A stretch of DNA of 64,000 nt from Perilla frutescens (GCA_026008535.1 BRKX01000004.1:41296501-41360500), one strand, 5' to 3'; counted from the first letter of the stretch, positions 10,553-22,522 are shown. Translations and numbers: made by a program. The notes: generated by a model from the letters alone, not told the origin.

Positions 10553-11409
10553 TCTGAAAAATTTAAGGCTTCAGAATTGACTAACATAAAATCTACTTCA
10601 TGCTAAATTAATATGAATGTGAGATATCTCCTAAACTAAATGCTCAACAACATTTCTCACGCAATTCTAATCAGTCTACTTATTTGAAAGTGAAGCACTT
10701 AGTTAGTCTATGTTCCACATGAATCTTAAGAGAGGTACTTAAAATCCAATCTATGTGTATAAGTCATAATTAGCTATGTTCATCTACATTCTCAATCAAA
10801 TCATTCTATGTTCACATTCTATCTCCATAAGCATTTTGGGTTTCCCATCAATTTTTCATCATCACATTTCCGAACTCTTCCACATTATCACATTCCCAAT
10901 CACTTACATTATAACATTTCTAATCATAGGGCATTGATTGCTCTCATCACACTTTCTTTCAGAAAATATCATGGACATATAGTCCCATTTAAAACATGGC
11001 ATTTCATTTGAAACATAATGGACATATAGTCACATTCAAAATAATCATTCAATACCATTTGGGCATAAAGTCCCACAATTTTACCATCATGGACAAGAGT
11101 CCTTTTCATTCATAACCATCATCATATGGACACATAGTCCCAAAATGATACCATTATCCTTTCAAAACCATCATTGGCGCGACTTTTCATAAATACCATT
11201 AATGTGAAGAATGGTCCTTATCCATATTTTCTTTTTGAAATCAGTAAACATAATTGAATCTCAAAAATATTTTAACTCACGTACCTTTCTTTTTGAAGCA
11301 GATGAGTACGGTGCAGACGACGTGCTAGGGCTATTAGATAATCAATAAAGAGACTATACTGAGAACTAGACTCAATCAACAATATGACAGGCCTGCAGAG
11401 TTGCAGCCT
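10553..11409 (-). other. gypsy 5' untranslated region with degenerate repeats
   Basis: Between the primer-binding site and gag there is no coding. Between about 10,970 and 11,180 the phrase ggaCA(t)atAGTCCCA recurs five times at 30-47-bp spacing (about 10,973, 11,020, 11,061, 11,091 and 11,128), a decayed tandem array. Confidence 0.6.
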
Positions 11410-11421
11410 GCTCTGATACCA
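11410..11421 (-). promoter_or_regulatory. primer-binding site, initiator-Met tRNA (gypsy)
   Basis: On the minus strand this reads TGGTATCAGAGC, the classical plant PBS complementary to the 3' end of initiator-Met tRNA. It lies three bases from the LTR edge at 11,425. Confidence 0.9.
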
Positions 11422-11424
11422 CTC

Positions 11425-14090
11425 TGTAATGCCCCGATCCCGGGAGAAGGGTAGGGGACCGGTGTGCTACTTGGGGGAAGGGGAAAGGGGTTGTTGAATA
11501 GAAGCAATCAAATAAATAGGGTTAGTGCCCCAAAAATTTGGGCAGCATAACCTCTATAAATGGATCAATCCACGCTTTTAAAGCGTATGGAATGACTCAA
11601 ACCAGATACCATGACTCTTAGAATAAACCCAAGAAAGCTAACTTCAATGTAAATAATAACAGTTCAAAGGTTAACTATTAATAGGTTAGACATGAAAAAG
11701 GCCAGACGAATGTCTGCCCAAATACATGAAGTAAAGAGATGCCAGACTTTCGTCTGTCGTGAAAGAAAAATAAAGTCAGGCTTTCACCTTGACATGGAAA
11801 ATAATATAAAGCCAGGCTTATGCCTGTCTGAATAAGAAAAGTAAATAAATGCCAGACTTTTACCTGTCAGGAACGGAAAGTAAATGGGATTCGGAGAACC
11901 AAACACTCCATAACAATAAAGAAAATGGGATTCGGAGAACCGAACACTCCATAACAGTAAAGAAAATGGGATTCGGAGAACCGAACACTCTATAACAGTA
12001 AAGAAAATAGGATTCGGAGAACTGAACACTCTATAGCAGTAAATAAAATGGGATTCGGAGAACCGAACACTCCATAACAGTAAATAAAATGGGATTCGGA
12101 GAACCGAACACTCCATAACAATAATCAGAGTAAGCGGACAAAAACGCAGTGCATTTATTCAGACACGAAAGGTAACCATGTTCTCAGTTGGACTCCACAC
12201 ATAAAAGAAACATATACATCAAAAGATAGCCCTTCAGCCTTAGCACAGCCGTCCACCATCCCGCAGCTCATCCTGAAAATATTTGAAAAGATTTGGGCGT
12301 GAGTACTAATACACTCAGTGGGTACTTTTGAGAAAAACCTTCACAATCATTTTATAAAACAAAATATCCAATCATATTTTAAGCATATCATAGAAAGCTT
12401 TTAAAATAGAAAATTTGTGAATTCCATGTATACTAAATCATTTTAGTTCCATCATTGCGCGCCACTCTCCCCTAGAACGCTTACGGTGAGTCGATTCGTG
12501 TACACAACTCGGCTGCTTAAGGTTGGACACTGCCTTGTTTGCTTGGGGCTCGATATCGTGAACCATTGTAGTTTCGTCACCAAAACAGTAGTAAGTCTTA
12601 CATGAGTCAGGAGAGCACATTAAATACAGTCATGAATTGGATATTCAATCATGTTCATTTTATAAATATCAGGGCTTAATAACCCGAAATACATTTTTAT
12701 ATAATAAAAACCCATCTGGTAATCTGATCTAGATTGCTAGATCTAGATTCTGATTCTGGTCTCAACTAGAAGTCTCCTTCTTTTGTGCCTACAAGATTAT
12801 CCGACAACTTAGTTTCGATGAAAGACTGCCATTAGGTCAAAATCTAACCTTTCTTAGCTATGAAGTAAATATTATAATATCTACAATCTTAATACGCAGC
12901 ACCCGGGTCATCAAAATATTTTGACTTTTAAGGGAACTTTACTCAGGGCATTTTTATAAAGAAAAACTCTTTTGTAAGTTTTAGCATACGGGGTGGTCAA
13001 ACCAGTATCCTAAAATTAATTAGGTATAAATAAATTCATACAGCAAGATCCGCCCATTGAAAAAATATGAAACTTTAAATAAAAATATCATATTTTTATA
13101 CGGAACAACTTTTGAGCCTAAAAGTACAATAGGGCTATCCATGAAGGATAGATCTGAAAAAAGACTAAAATTTAATATTCGGATACCCAAAATATACCCG
13201 AAATTAAAAAATGACAACATGAAAAATGTATTAAAAAATCTATAAAACATAAAACCTTAAAGGCACCTTTTGATTCAGCGATCCGAAAGAGATCACCGAT
13301 TTGAGGTGGTGGAGAGGCGGTGATGGAGAATTGGTGGCGGTGGTGTAATTAATTTGATTGGGGGCTGGGGTAATTAACGGGGGGAACTTGTTGATTGATC
13401 AACGTTGGGGGGGGGGGTTATGATGATTATAATGGATGATGGTGATGGTGGCGTGAGGTGGTGGTTGGCGGTGGTGGTGAATTTTGGCGGCGATTACGAC
13501 GATTTTTCATCGCGATCGTCATCAAATCATCTTTTCAATCACGTATTCGTGATCTACGCATTGACACCTTCAAAATGACTATCTCAGAATTGAAATAGGA
13601 AACTAGAGACGTACCTTCTCAGGAAGCTGCTCGGCATTTCGATTTTGAAAAATAATGAAAAATGAAACCTTAAACTCCTAATTATAGAGGAAAAATAAAT
13701 AGGATAATAACGAATAAAAGAAAGAGGATAATGATGGAATAAGATAATGATGGAAAAAGGATAGGATAATTACGAATAGGATAATATTTTGAAAAAGAAA
13801 TTGGATAATGACGGATGTGCCTTTTTCTATTTAAAGTTGTGCCAAGAGTTCATTTGAACTCGAAATTGAAAAATTCGAAGTTTGGCACGATCCTTGAAAC
13901 TTTTTCTATTAACCCGAGAAAAATATCAGAACATATTTTAAAGCAATTTTTGACCAAATTAAATTTTAACAGATTTTTCTAGCTGCGATTTTTCTTTATT
14001 TGAATCCTTTAAGGGCCCAATTTATTTTCTAACTTACTAGATGGTAACATAAGTTGAATAAAACTTTCTAAAATATTTTGGGGTATTACA
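11425..14090 (-). repeat. 5' LTR of gypsy element, complete
   Basis: The LTR is 2,666 bp with ends TGTAAT and ATTACA. Its half from 12,849 matches 4858-6057. It holds a 41-bp tandem array (11,881-12,126), a related degenerate array just before it, and a G-rich segment near 13,375-13,425. The right edge abuts 14,091, where the LTR of Sirevirus-like element 2 resumes mid-sequence. ACAAT (14,091-14,095) is the likely target duplication, whose partner is off the window. Confidence 0.88.
11700..12126. repeat. 41-bp tandem repeat (6 copies) plus degenerate upstream copies
   Basis: Six units with exactly 41-bp spacing have GGGATTCGG cores starting at 11,886, 11,927, 11,968, 12,009, 12,050 and 12,091. 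Upstream, at 11,701, 11,741, 11,775, 11,811 and 11,851, a different phrase (GCCAGAC/GTCAGGC) recurs at 34-40-bp spacing and looks like an older, diverged array. The frame open across it on the minus strand is a by-product of the repeat. Confidence 0.9.
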
Positions 14091-14708
14091 ACAATAAAGG
14101 AAGAAGAAGGAACGAAGAACAAAATCTAAAGCTAAGTTTGTGACTCAAGCCCTTCAATCTTCACACGCAGCGGAAAGATAAGTTGTGCTTGAATAATTCT
14201 TCTCAAGTGTAACTCTTTCTTCTTTAATAAGCTCTTCATCACTTGAGTCGAACATGGTCCACGTTCATCTTCTAGATTATGTGTGTGAGTTCCATAACCG
14301 CCGTCCACTTCATGCCTTGGAGAAAACCGTTCCATATTGTGGCAAGAGAGAACAGCCCACGACCTAAACCAATTCTTTTTCTTTTTCTCTTGCACGTTGA
14401 ACTTTAAAAGAAGTGGTTAAAAATAAGATAACCATAAACCTAAAGAATAGGAGATAGAGTTTTGACTTTGTCAAACTCTATTATAAATAATAATATATCT
14501 AATATGTATATATTTGTTTATTTGAAATAATTATTTCATGGATATATACATAATCTAAGATATATAAAATATGATTTATTAATTAAAATAAATAAATAAA
14601 TCTAGGAAATGATAAGATTAATCACGATTATGTCACAAACAAGGTCCTAAGGAGTCTGTATGACATTGCGTTCAACATTAAATCATCAATGTCAGACAGT
14701 ACTTAACA
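14091..14708 (-). repeat. 3' LTR of Sirevirus-like element 2, truncated
   Basis: It matches 22,922-23,539 of the other LTR and ends CTTAACA. The missing first 399 bp (as in 22,523-22,921) were separated by the gypsy insertion. It contains the palindrome TTTGACTTTGTCAAA at 14,461-14,475. The reading frame 14,132-14,395 recurs in the sister LTR and is not a gene. Confidence 0.85.
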
Positions 14709-15211
14709 ATCTCCCCCTTAATCTTAGTCTTTCTGCATAAAACATACAACTCAACGTATTTTGTACAATTAGAGTCGCAGCGGAAAATGGAGATAAACAA
14801 AATCTCCCCCTTAAGAGTTACCCCCCTTAATTTGATCATTATATAACAAATGATTAACCCTGTTATAAAAACAATGTTAAATCCACGTTTAACATAAATA
14901 ACTAAGGGAACATTGATCATTCAACATCCCAAAAACCAACTATGTGTATCATGCCCAAAGACTATGGTAAATAACGAATACCTAAACAAATAAACAAGGC
15001 ACGCACACAAAAATTAATTTGCATCCTAAAAGCAGAAATGCATATAAAAACATGTCAAAATTAGAAGTGTGTCCAACACACACATCAAAACAAAAATAAA
15101 GATGCATCGAGCATCTTTAATGTGTCCAGCACATAACAAAACATAATAAACATTGTTTGGACAAAGAAAAGAACAGTGTTTGTAAAATCAGAAGTTGTAA
15201 CAAATACAACT
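14709..15211 (-). other. 3' untranslated region with repeated polypurine tracts
   Basis: The tract against the LTR (14,709-14,720; minus strand TAAGGGGGAGAT) is repeated at about 14,801-14,815 and, in shorter form, at 14,819-14,831. GTGTCCAACAC/GTGTCCAGCAC phrases recur near 15,067 and 15,121. No coding is credible; the 80-codon frame at 14,678-14,920 crosses the LTR edge. Confidence 0.6.
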
Positions 15212-16918
15212 TCAAATCATCTTCTTCTTCCCCTTGGCTACCTTCTTCTTTTTCTCTTTGACATCAGCTTCAGCATCTGCAGATTCTTCCATACCAACAT
15301 CTTCATCTTCTTCTCCCCCTTTTTGTGCTGAAAGGATATGCAGAAATGCATCACGCACTTGAGAGAGATGCTGGACAGCGGTAGAAATGTGGTCAAGCTG
15401 CGTTAGAAGAGTATCCATTGGCATCATGACAATGGGAATGCGAGGAGAGTCAGCAGCAATAGGGTCTGGAACCTTGGTTGACTGAGGTGAGCCTGTAGCC
15501 ACATCAGAGGAAGAATGTTTGAGACCAGCAGCATCCAAGCCATAGGGCAGATCCATTATCTGTCCATCTCTCATTTTAGGCTTGACAGTCGATATTGTTG
15601 GCTGCCTAGCTACAAGCTTCTTCTTGCTCTCTTTCATGCCTTGATCTTTCAGAATGGCATGAATGAGACATGGAAAAGGCAAATGATTGGAGGAGCTTGA
15701 TTTTGTAGTTGCCTTAAGCACAAACTCAAACATAACAGCACCAAGGTTAAAAGGAAGGTGAGATCCAATTTTTTACAATAAAATTGCTTGATCCACCATT
15801 AAAACAGAAGCATTAGAAGTGGGAAGCCAATTGCAAATAGTGAGCTTAAACAACATTGTGTAAAAGAAAGTTAACTTGGAAGATAAAAAATTGTTCATCC
15901 ATTTAGAAATGAGACCACCAGTGATAACATTTACCACATCATTAAGAAGATCAAGAGAAATCACGGTGTCATCATTTCCCAATCCAAGAAAAGCATTAAT
16001 CACAGTAGGGCTAAAATCATAGACTCTATCCCTAACATACACAGTGTCATAACTCAGTTTATTTGGATCCCCCATGTCAAATGTGATGTTTGAATAGAAC
16101 TCAAATACCACAATAGGATCAAATGTAGCCAATTCAGTAACAGACTTCCACAATCCCTTTTGCTTCAAAAAGACATCCATTCCATATTTCTTAAAACTCA
16201 ACACATCAATCATTCGTTCAATTTTAAAATTTCTCTGAGAGACAGACTTATAAGACACTTTAGCTTCTTCCGAGTAAAACACTTTACTAAACGCAGAAGT
16301 AACGTCAAGTAGAGAACCTGATTGAGGTACAGTATGGACTGAAGCAACACCGATTTCAGCAGCATCTGACTTGTGCTCAGCTTTTGACGGAGAAAGAGAC
16401 CGGTCCTGAGAGGAGCTTGACTCATCTTTGAGGGAGTGGGATTCAGCCCGACCTGTCTGCCGTTTGGGTTTCTTAGACGACGCCTCTTCAGTTTTGATAG
16501 TAGACTCTCCATGGAGCCGTTTTGATTTCCTTGTTGAAGATGGCTTGTTGGAAGTCTGTGACAGGAACCGTGAGTGCGACTTCAGATCTGGATCAATTGG
16601 ATTCTCCTGATCTCCAAGAACATTAAGTTTGAGTGGCTTAGGGTTTAAGATCTCAGTTCCAGGAGGAATTACGAGATCAGGATAGACGTCGGCCTTAGTT
16701 GGTGTCTCCTTTGGAGTTGACGGGTCAGAAGTACCTACAGTCGCTGTTTCAGCATGAGCGGCTTGTGGAGTGATGTCAGGGGTTTGAGTTGAAGTTGCAG
16801 AGGGTGGCGGTTGCACAGTAACTGCCGGTGTCAAAGCTGAGGACGGGGATCCTTTTGATAGCTCCATCATCTGTTGGAGCATCATCATCATTGCTTGGTA
16901 TGGGTTCTGATCCGCCAT
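15212..16918 (-). pseudogene. env-position ORF, plant transposon protein-like (Transposase_32-like)
   Basis: I choose the ATG at 16,918 because the open frame upstream of it is only translated (GA)n microsatellite. The product begins MADQNPYQAMMMMLQQMMEL. A Pro/Ser/Thr-rich and basic middle follows, with nuclear-signal-like KKPKRQ. The conserved module then carries VVFEFYSNITFD and VYVRDRVYDFSPTVINAFLG, the pattern of the putative plant transposon protein family. A stop at 15,773-15,775 interrupts it; the same frame resumes at once and ends at 15,212 with an acidic segment and a lysine-rich tail. It lies between RNase H and the 3' LTR. Function is unknown. The similar ORF in element 1 suggests an inherited component of this retrotransposon lineage. 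Confidence 0.65.
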
Positions 16919-17004
16919 AGATGATGATTGCAAAGATGAGGAGAAAAAAAACTTTTTGGAGAAGCGGAGAAGATGAACCGCCAGAGAGAGAGAAAATCTG
17001 ATTT

Positions 17005-17005
17005 G

Positions 17006-17059
<54 letters not shown>
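17005..17059. repeat. (GA)n microsatellite
   Basis: An almost pure AG dinucleotide run of about 55 bp sits about 90 bp upstream of the ATG of the env-position ORF, i.e. in its presumed leader. Read on the minus strand it produces an artificial Ser-Leu run. Confidence 0.95.
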
Positions 17060-17061
<2 letters not shown>

Positions 17062-17383
17062 AAAGTTCCTTTTTTAAAATAATGAAAATGATATCTCTTA
17101 CTCTCTTTTATCATATCACAAGATATGCGGATAAGTATATCTGCTTATCAAACAAAAAATTTATTATTTTTTTTTATTTTTTTTAAATAATAAAAAAATA
17201 AAAAAAATAGATTCTGAAAAATAAAAAAATGAGGACGAATTATGATTGAATGAATTTTCATGAATTAATTCACAATAGAGAACCATAGCATCGTACCATA
17301 GTTTTATTCAGTCAGAATCAAAATATGTGTCTCAATGTTAAAGAGCATAACATTGACTTTAACATCAGGATGTCAAACATTGA

Positions 17384-18412
17384 CTAATAGACACACATTC
17401 CAAGAGACTTCCTTAGAGAAGAAAATCTCTCAAAATCCAAAGGTTTAGTAAATATATCTGCAATTTGATTCTCTGTAGAAATATATTCCAATTTGATGAT
17501 ATCTCGTTCCATAAGGTCTCGGATAAAGTGATGTCTGATGTCAATGTGTTTGGTGCGTGAATGTTGGACTGGGTTCTTCGAAATTTCAATTGCACTGACA
17601 TTGTCACATAGCAATGTCAAAGAAGGACTGGTCAGACCATAATCAACCACCATTTTATTTAACCACAACAATTGAGAACAACAACTAGTGGCAACAACAT
17701 ACTCTGATTCGGCCGTGGAGAGTGAGATACAATTTTATTTCTTACTCGACTAAGAAACCAGATTGTTACCAAAATAAAAACATCCTCCGCTAGTGCTCTT
17801 CCGGTCATCGACATCACCTGCCCAATCAAAATCACTAAAACCTACAAGATGAATGTTAGAACTCTTATAATATTTAATACCAAACCCAATTGTGCCAGAG
17901 ACATAGCGAATGATTCTTTTAACAGCTTTAAGATGAGATTCTTTAGGCTGAGATTGATATCTCACACAAACACCAATACTAAACATAATGTCAGGACGAC
18001 TAGCTGTTAAGTACAATAAGCTTCTTATCATTCCTCTATACATGGTAGAATCAACATTGCTATCAACATCATCTCTGCTCAACTTTTCAGAAGATTCCAT
18101 AGGTGTCTTCAAAGGTTTAGCATTTTCTAATCCAAAGCGCTTGACCAATCCTTTAGCATATTTTCTTTGAGAGATGAAGATCCCATCTTTATCTTGCTTG
18201 ATTTGTAGACCAAGGAAATAGTTGAGCTCTCCAACCATGCTCATTTCAAACATGTTGCACATTGAGTCTATAAAATCTTTGAGCAGATTAGTACAAGTCG
18301 AACCAAAAATAATGTCATCAACATAGATTTGAGCAACAATAATATGTTTTTGATTTTTCTTGATAAACAATGTTCTATCAACTTGACCTCTTACAAAATC
18401 AATTTGTAGCAA
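17384..18412 (-). pseudogene. copia element 2: RT C-terminal half and RNase H
   Basis: The catalytic RT motif QIYVDDIIFGS is present, followed by ELNYFLGLQIKQ, SRPDIMFSIGVC and DRKSTSGGCFYFG. A stop at 17,750-17,752 separates RNase H (LLCDNVSAIEISKNPVQHSRTKHI split over the active region, then ENQIADIFTKPL), which ends at 17,384. All are in one frame with the RT half upstream. Two stops, near 17,750 and at about 18,449, are the only breaks in this part. Confidence 0.85.
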
Positions 18413-18448
18413 GAAATCGGTCAGTCTAGCATACCATGCTCTGGGGGC

Positions 18449-18958
18449 TTATTTGAGACCATACAAAGCCTTTTTGAGCTTAAAAACATGTAAAGGTTTC
18501 TCATGACATTCGAACCCTTTAGGTTGTAAAACATATGCTTCTTTATTGAGATAACCATTCAAGAAGGCACTTTTAACATCCATTTGATGTAAAGTAATTC
18601 CCACATAACATGCAATTGCACATAAAAGACGGATGGATTCAATCCTTGCAACAGGAGCAAATTTTTCATCAAAGTCTACCCCTTCAACTTGGGTATAACC
18701 TTGAGCCACTAGACGAGCTTTGTTTCTAACAACATTGCCAGACTCATCCATTTTATTTTTGAAAATCCATTTTGTCCCAATTATATTTTTATCTTTGGGG
18801 CGTGGAACTAATTCCCATACATTGTTTCTTATGAACTGGTTTAGTTCCTCATGCATAGCATTGATCCAAAAATTATCATTAAGGGCTTCCTTAATGTTTT
18901 TCGGTTCAATGTTAGACAGAAAACAAGTGTTTGACATACAAACATTTAAAGAAGACAT
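18449..18958 (-). pseudogene. copia element 2: RT N-terminal half
   Basis: The fragment carries copia RT blocks: NFWINAMHEELNQF, IGTKWIFKNKMDESG, NKARLVAQGYTQ, FAPVARIESIRLL, HQMDVKSAFLNG and FKLKKALYGLK. It then meets an in-frame TAA at 18,449-18,451 where the family normally has Gln-Ala-Pro. The frame then continues to 17,750. The change is consistent with a single C-to-T transition. Upstream it overlaps the integrase frame in another register. Confidence 0.85.
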
Positions 18959-20316
18959 GTATACTAGTTTTCAGCATTTCTTTGTAATCCTCTGAGTTCT
19001 TGCTTCTAGTTTGAACTCCTTCGGATTGCTCACCAATGATCTGTGAATCTGGATGATTCTTCCAAATTTGACTTGGAGGATCCCTTCTTGGTTCATCTTC
19101 GGCATTCACAAATTGATCATCTTCATTGTCTGAAGTACATGTTGATGTTGGTGTTTTGACTGGAACTTCATCATTCTGTGGAACATTCACTTTGACATTC
19201 TCAGTGGATGTCTTGTTCTCAACATCACTTCCAGTTTGATCACTTGACATTTCACTTGTGTCAATAAGATCAATCACCTCATCCTCTTCAGATTTTGAAG
19301 CGATACCGGTGTGATCATTGAAAACAATGTTAATTGATTCTTGGACTATTTTTGTCCTGAGATTAAACACACGGTATGCTCGACTGTCAGATGCATATCC
19401 CAAGAAAATTCCTTTGTCGCTTTTGGAATCAAATTTTTCCAAATGATCCCTATCATTCAGGATGTAACACACACATCCAAAGATATGGAAATACTTCAAA
19501 TTGGGCTTTTTATCCTTCAGAAGTTCATACGGTGTCTCTATTCTGCCAGGGTGAAGAATCATTCTGTTCCCGATGTGACAAGCAGTGTTTACTGCTTCAG
19601 CCCAAAGTTTCTTAGACAACCGCTGAGCTTGTAACATTGCTCTTGACATCTCCTGAAGAGTTCGGTTTTTTCTTTCGACCACCCCATTTTGTTGAGGTGT
19701 CTTTGGTGCAGAAAACTCATGAATGATGTCTCTTTTTCCACAGAATTCTTCAAACATCGAATTTTCAAATTCGAACCCATGATCCGTTCTAATGCACTTG
19801 ATGTTGGACTCATGCTTTCTTGACACCCCTGCAAAACTTCTTGAACATTGTGAATGCTTCAGATTTTTCTTGCAGAAATTCAACCCATGTCAATCTCGAA
19901 AAATCATCCACTATGACCAGAATAAACCTTTTTTCACTCATGCTTTTGGTGTCAACTGGACCCATGATGTCCATGTGAATTAGATCGAAGCACTTTGTGG
20001 TTTGACATGTTGAGGAACTTTTATGGGGAGATCTCACATGTTTGCCTTTTTGACATGCACTGCAAACAACATCGAGATTGATCTTTACTGGTGGAATACC
20101 TCTAACAGCATCAACTTCAATTAACTTCTTCAAACTTCGAAAGCTGATATGCCCGAGTTTTTGATGTACGAGTTGGGTGTCAACATTGACTGAAACATTG
20201 CATTTCTCGTTCTTATCTGTATGGTAGCAATTATCCAATGCCCGACTTCCGAACATAATGCACTTATTCTCGCTGTTAAAAACTTCACAAGTATTTTTAT
20301 TAAATCTGACATGCAT
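18912..20316 (-). pseudogene. copia element 2: integrase
   Basis: The first part (20,316-19,810) holds the HHCC zinc module (HQKLGHISFRSLKK, CSACQKGKH) and the first catalytic Asp in FDLIHMDIMGP. A frameshift near 19,830-19,880 leads to the second part (19,883-18,912), with IRTDHGFEFEN, PQQNGVVERKNRTLQEM and the FHIFGCVCYI and KGIFLGYA blocks typical of copia integrases. An acidic Ser/Thr-rich linker to RT follows. Another frameshift occurs near 18,955. Confidence 0.85.
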
Positions 20317-20331
20317 ACCGTCATCACACAG

Positions 20332-21405
20332 CTAACTTATGCTAATCAGATTTGCTGTTAAACCTTTGACATGAAGCACATTGCATAACTTGGGAAAGTT
20401 CTTGACATTCAAGGTTCCATTTCCCACTATATTACCTTGTGCTCCTCCACTATAGCTCACTTTGCCTTCGCTTGTTGAGGAATAGTCATCAAGAAACTTT
20501 GAATTTCCTGTCATATGCCGTGAGCACCCACTGTCAAAGTACCATATACCAGCAATGTTAGCTTTTAGTAAGGTGTAGACAACATTGCATGAAATCTTTG
20601 CCTTCTTCGAACTTTTCTTCTTTTTGGAAGTTTTAGAAGAATTTTCCACGACAATCTTTCCCATTGCTATATCATCATGATATTTGAAGCAATACAGTTT
20701 GATGTGTCCAGGCTCTTGGCAATAATGACAAACATATTTCTTCTCCTTGGGTTTGTCATTGACATCAGGTTTGACATTGCTGTCAACATTGACTAGAACA
20801 TCCTTAGAGCTTTCTCCTTTGACAAACTTGATAGGATTAGAGATAGACATTAATGAACTTGATGTATATCCCAAGCTTGCTTTAGTGGTTTGTCCCAATG
20901 TCAGTACCTTATTTAGAGTAGATGTTCCTTGGTTGAGTTGTCGAAAGGTTTTTGAAGCAGCTTCTACTTCCTTTCTCAACTTATTCAGTTCAAGATCACT
21001 TCTAGTGAGTCGAATCTCAAGGTCCAGTACCCTTTGCTTTAAAGTCTGGTTTTCTTCCACGAGAATCCTAAATTTCTTCGATTGTTCAGTCCATTAGACA
21101 CATACTTCATTTACAACCTTGTGCAATTTTTGTAGAGCTTCCTGATGACTAACCTCGGACTGGTCTTCTTCCACCTAAGATACTTTTGCAGTGTTGCAAA
21201 ATTCATCCAGCAAGGTCATTTCATACCAGTTAGTGGTGTTTGGAGGAATGTTAGAGATTTCTTGTGTAACATTCTCCATAACATTGCTTGGAACATCTGA
21301 GGTCTCATGATCAAGACTAACATCATAGTCAAAATCACCATCATCCATGTCGATTAAAGCGTCAATCATTCCATCTAAGTCATCATCGACTTTCATAAAC
21401 AACAC
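20332..21405 (-). pseudogene. copia element 2: late gag, coiled coil, second zinc knuckle and protease
   Basis: The fragment from 21,405 is acidic (DDDLDGMIDALIDMDDGDFD). After two stops the frame from 21,060 gives a predicted coiled coil (NQTLKQRVLDLEIRLTRSDL), then a canonical CCHC knuckle CHYCQEPGHIKLYC, and the pre-integrase protease motif WYFDSGCSRHMTGN. The element thus has two knuckles, the other near 21,490-21,535. Long gag with coiled coil fits Sireviruses. The strand of the retrotransposon is minus. Confidence 0.75.
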
Positions 21406-21463
21406 GGTTTATTTTTCAGCTTCTTATCACCGGATTCGTCACTTAACACGACAGCACTGTAAT

Positions 21464-22457
21464 TTTTCCTCTGCTTTCTGTGAACAGTAGGACACTCATT
21501 GGCATAGTGTCCAAAGCCAGAACATTCTCTACATTGAATTGAGTCAATGTCCTTCACTGTATCATCTGGAGACTTTGATGATTTTGTTGATCCAGACGAT
21601 GTCGATGAGGGAGAATAAAAAAGTCTTCATGGTTTAAAGGTTGGCGAACTTTTCTTCATAGATCGAACAAGGGTGTTGAACTTCTTGGTGAGTAGTGCAA
21701 CACTCAGGGGCTCATCTTCATTTATCTCCTAAATGTTTTCAACATCAAGTTGAACATCTGAACTCGATGTCACTGACTGAAGTGCAATTACTTTGGAAGA
21801 GATGTTTGATTTTTGGTTTTCAAGATTCATCTCAAACGTGAGTAGAATGCTCACTGCTTCACTCAAACTCATGTTTGATACATTGTGAGCTTCTTCAATA
21901 GCTGAGATTTTCATGTTGAATCTCTCCGGAAGCGTGCGAAGAAGTTTGCTTACCATGTTCTCATTCGAAATCGGACATCCGAGAGCTGTAGACTTATTTG
22001 ACACTTCACACAGTCATTCAGTGTACATTAAAATAGTCTCATCTTCTAACATTTGCAGAGTTTCGAACTTGAAAGTGAGTAGCCTAAGCTTTGTTTGTCG
22101 TACACTGGTCGATCCTTCACAATGTTCCTGTAGTATATTCCATGCTTGATACGCTGTGGTGCAATTGCACACCATTTTGAAGCACGTAACATCTACCGAA
22201 ACAAAAATAGCATTGAGTGCCCTCGAATTGAAGTTGGAGATAATTCGATCATCATTAGTCCATTGGGTCTCTGGAGTAAGAATGAACACTCCATTAGGTC
22301 CCTTCATCCTTGGAGGAGACCACTCTTCAATCACGGCCAACCAAGCCCTCTCATCGATGGACTTGATATACATCTTTATGCACGATTTCCACATAGCATA
22401 ATTCTTGCCATTACTATCCAATGCCGGAGGACGGCACTGGTTAATCTGAATATCCAT
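21464..22457 (-). pseudogene. copia element 2: gag (UBN2-type) with first zinc knuckle
   Basis: The ATG at 22,457 begins a copia-type gag with NGKNYAMWKSCIKMYIKSID, RIISNFNSRALNAIF and AYQAWNILQEHCEG blocks. A stop at 22,014-22,016 interrupts it, and the same frame continues from 22,004 with LLRTLPERFNMKISAIEEA to 21,729. Further on, in a shifted frame, CRECSGFGHYANEC is a canonical CX2CX4HX4C nucleocapsid knuckle (about 21,491-21,535). It would coat the retrotransposon RNA. Confidence 0.8.
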
Positions 22458-22507
22458 TTTCAGTGAGTCAGCAATCTAAGGATCGAATACTTCGTGCGTT
22501 AAGTACC

Positions 22508-22520
22508 GACTTTGATACCA
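22508..22520 (-). promoter_or_regulatory. primer-binding site of copia element 2
   Basis: Minus strand TGGTATCAAAGTC, two bases from the LTR edge. The first eight bases match the initiator-Met tRNA 3' end; the later part deviates from the usual AGAGC, perhaps by mutation. Confidence 0.75.
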
Positions 22521-22522
22521 CT

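Larger units (their letters stand above)
4858..14090 (-). mobile_element. Ty3/gypsy chromovirus (Tekay/Del-like), interrupted at its 3' LTR
   Basis: Seen: two long direct repeats (4858-6057 and the end of 11,425-14,090) flank a minus-strand internal region encoding gag, protease, reverse transcriptase, RNase H, integrase and a chromodomain-like tail. The right LTR has ends TGTAAT and ATTACA. A primer-binding site for initiator-Met tRNA lies beside it and a purine tract beside the left LTR. Integrase-last order and the chromodomain-like C-terminus place it among chromoviruses, most likely Tekay/Del. Several stops and frameshifts mean it is non-autonomous now. Its left LTR is cut at 4857/4858 by element 1, and the element itself sits in the LTR of Sirevirus-like element 2. 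Confidence 0.88.

Noticed and set aside
11410..11421. tRNA gene fragment.
   Set aside because: Only a 12-base PBS is present; no cloverleaf can be formed around it.
11784..12116. Minus-strand repetitive ORF (Ser/Phe/Pro-rich).
   Set aside because: It is the 41-bp tandem array read in frame; 41 is not a multiple of three, so the apparent protein repeat has no selected period.
13057..13245. Frames on both strands of the LTR (13,020-13,250).
   Set aside because: They lie in the gypsy LTR and are broken in the sister LTR copy at 5,060-5,250.
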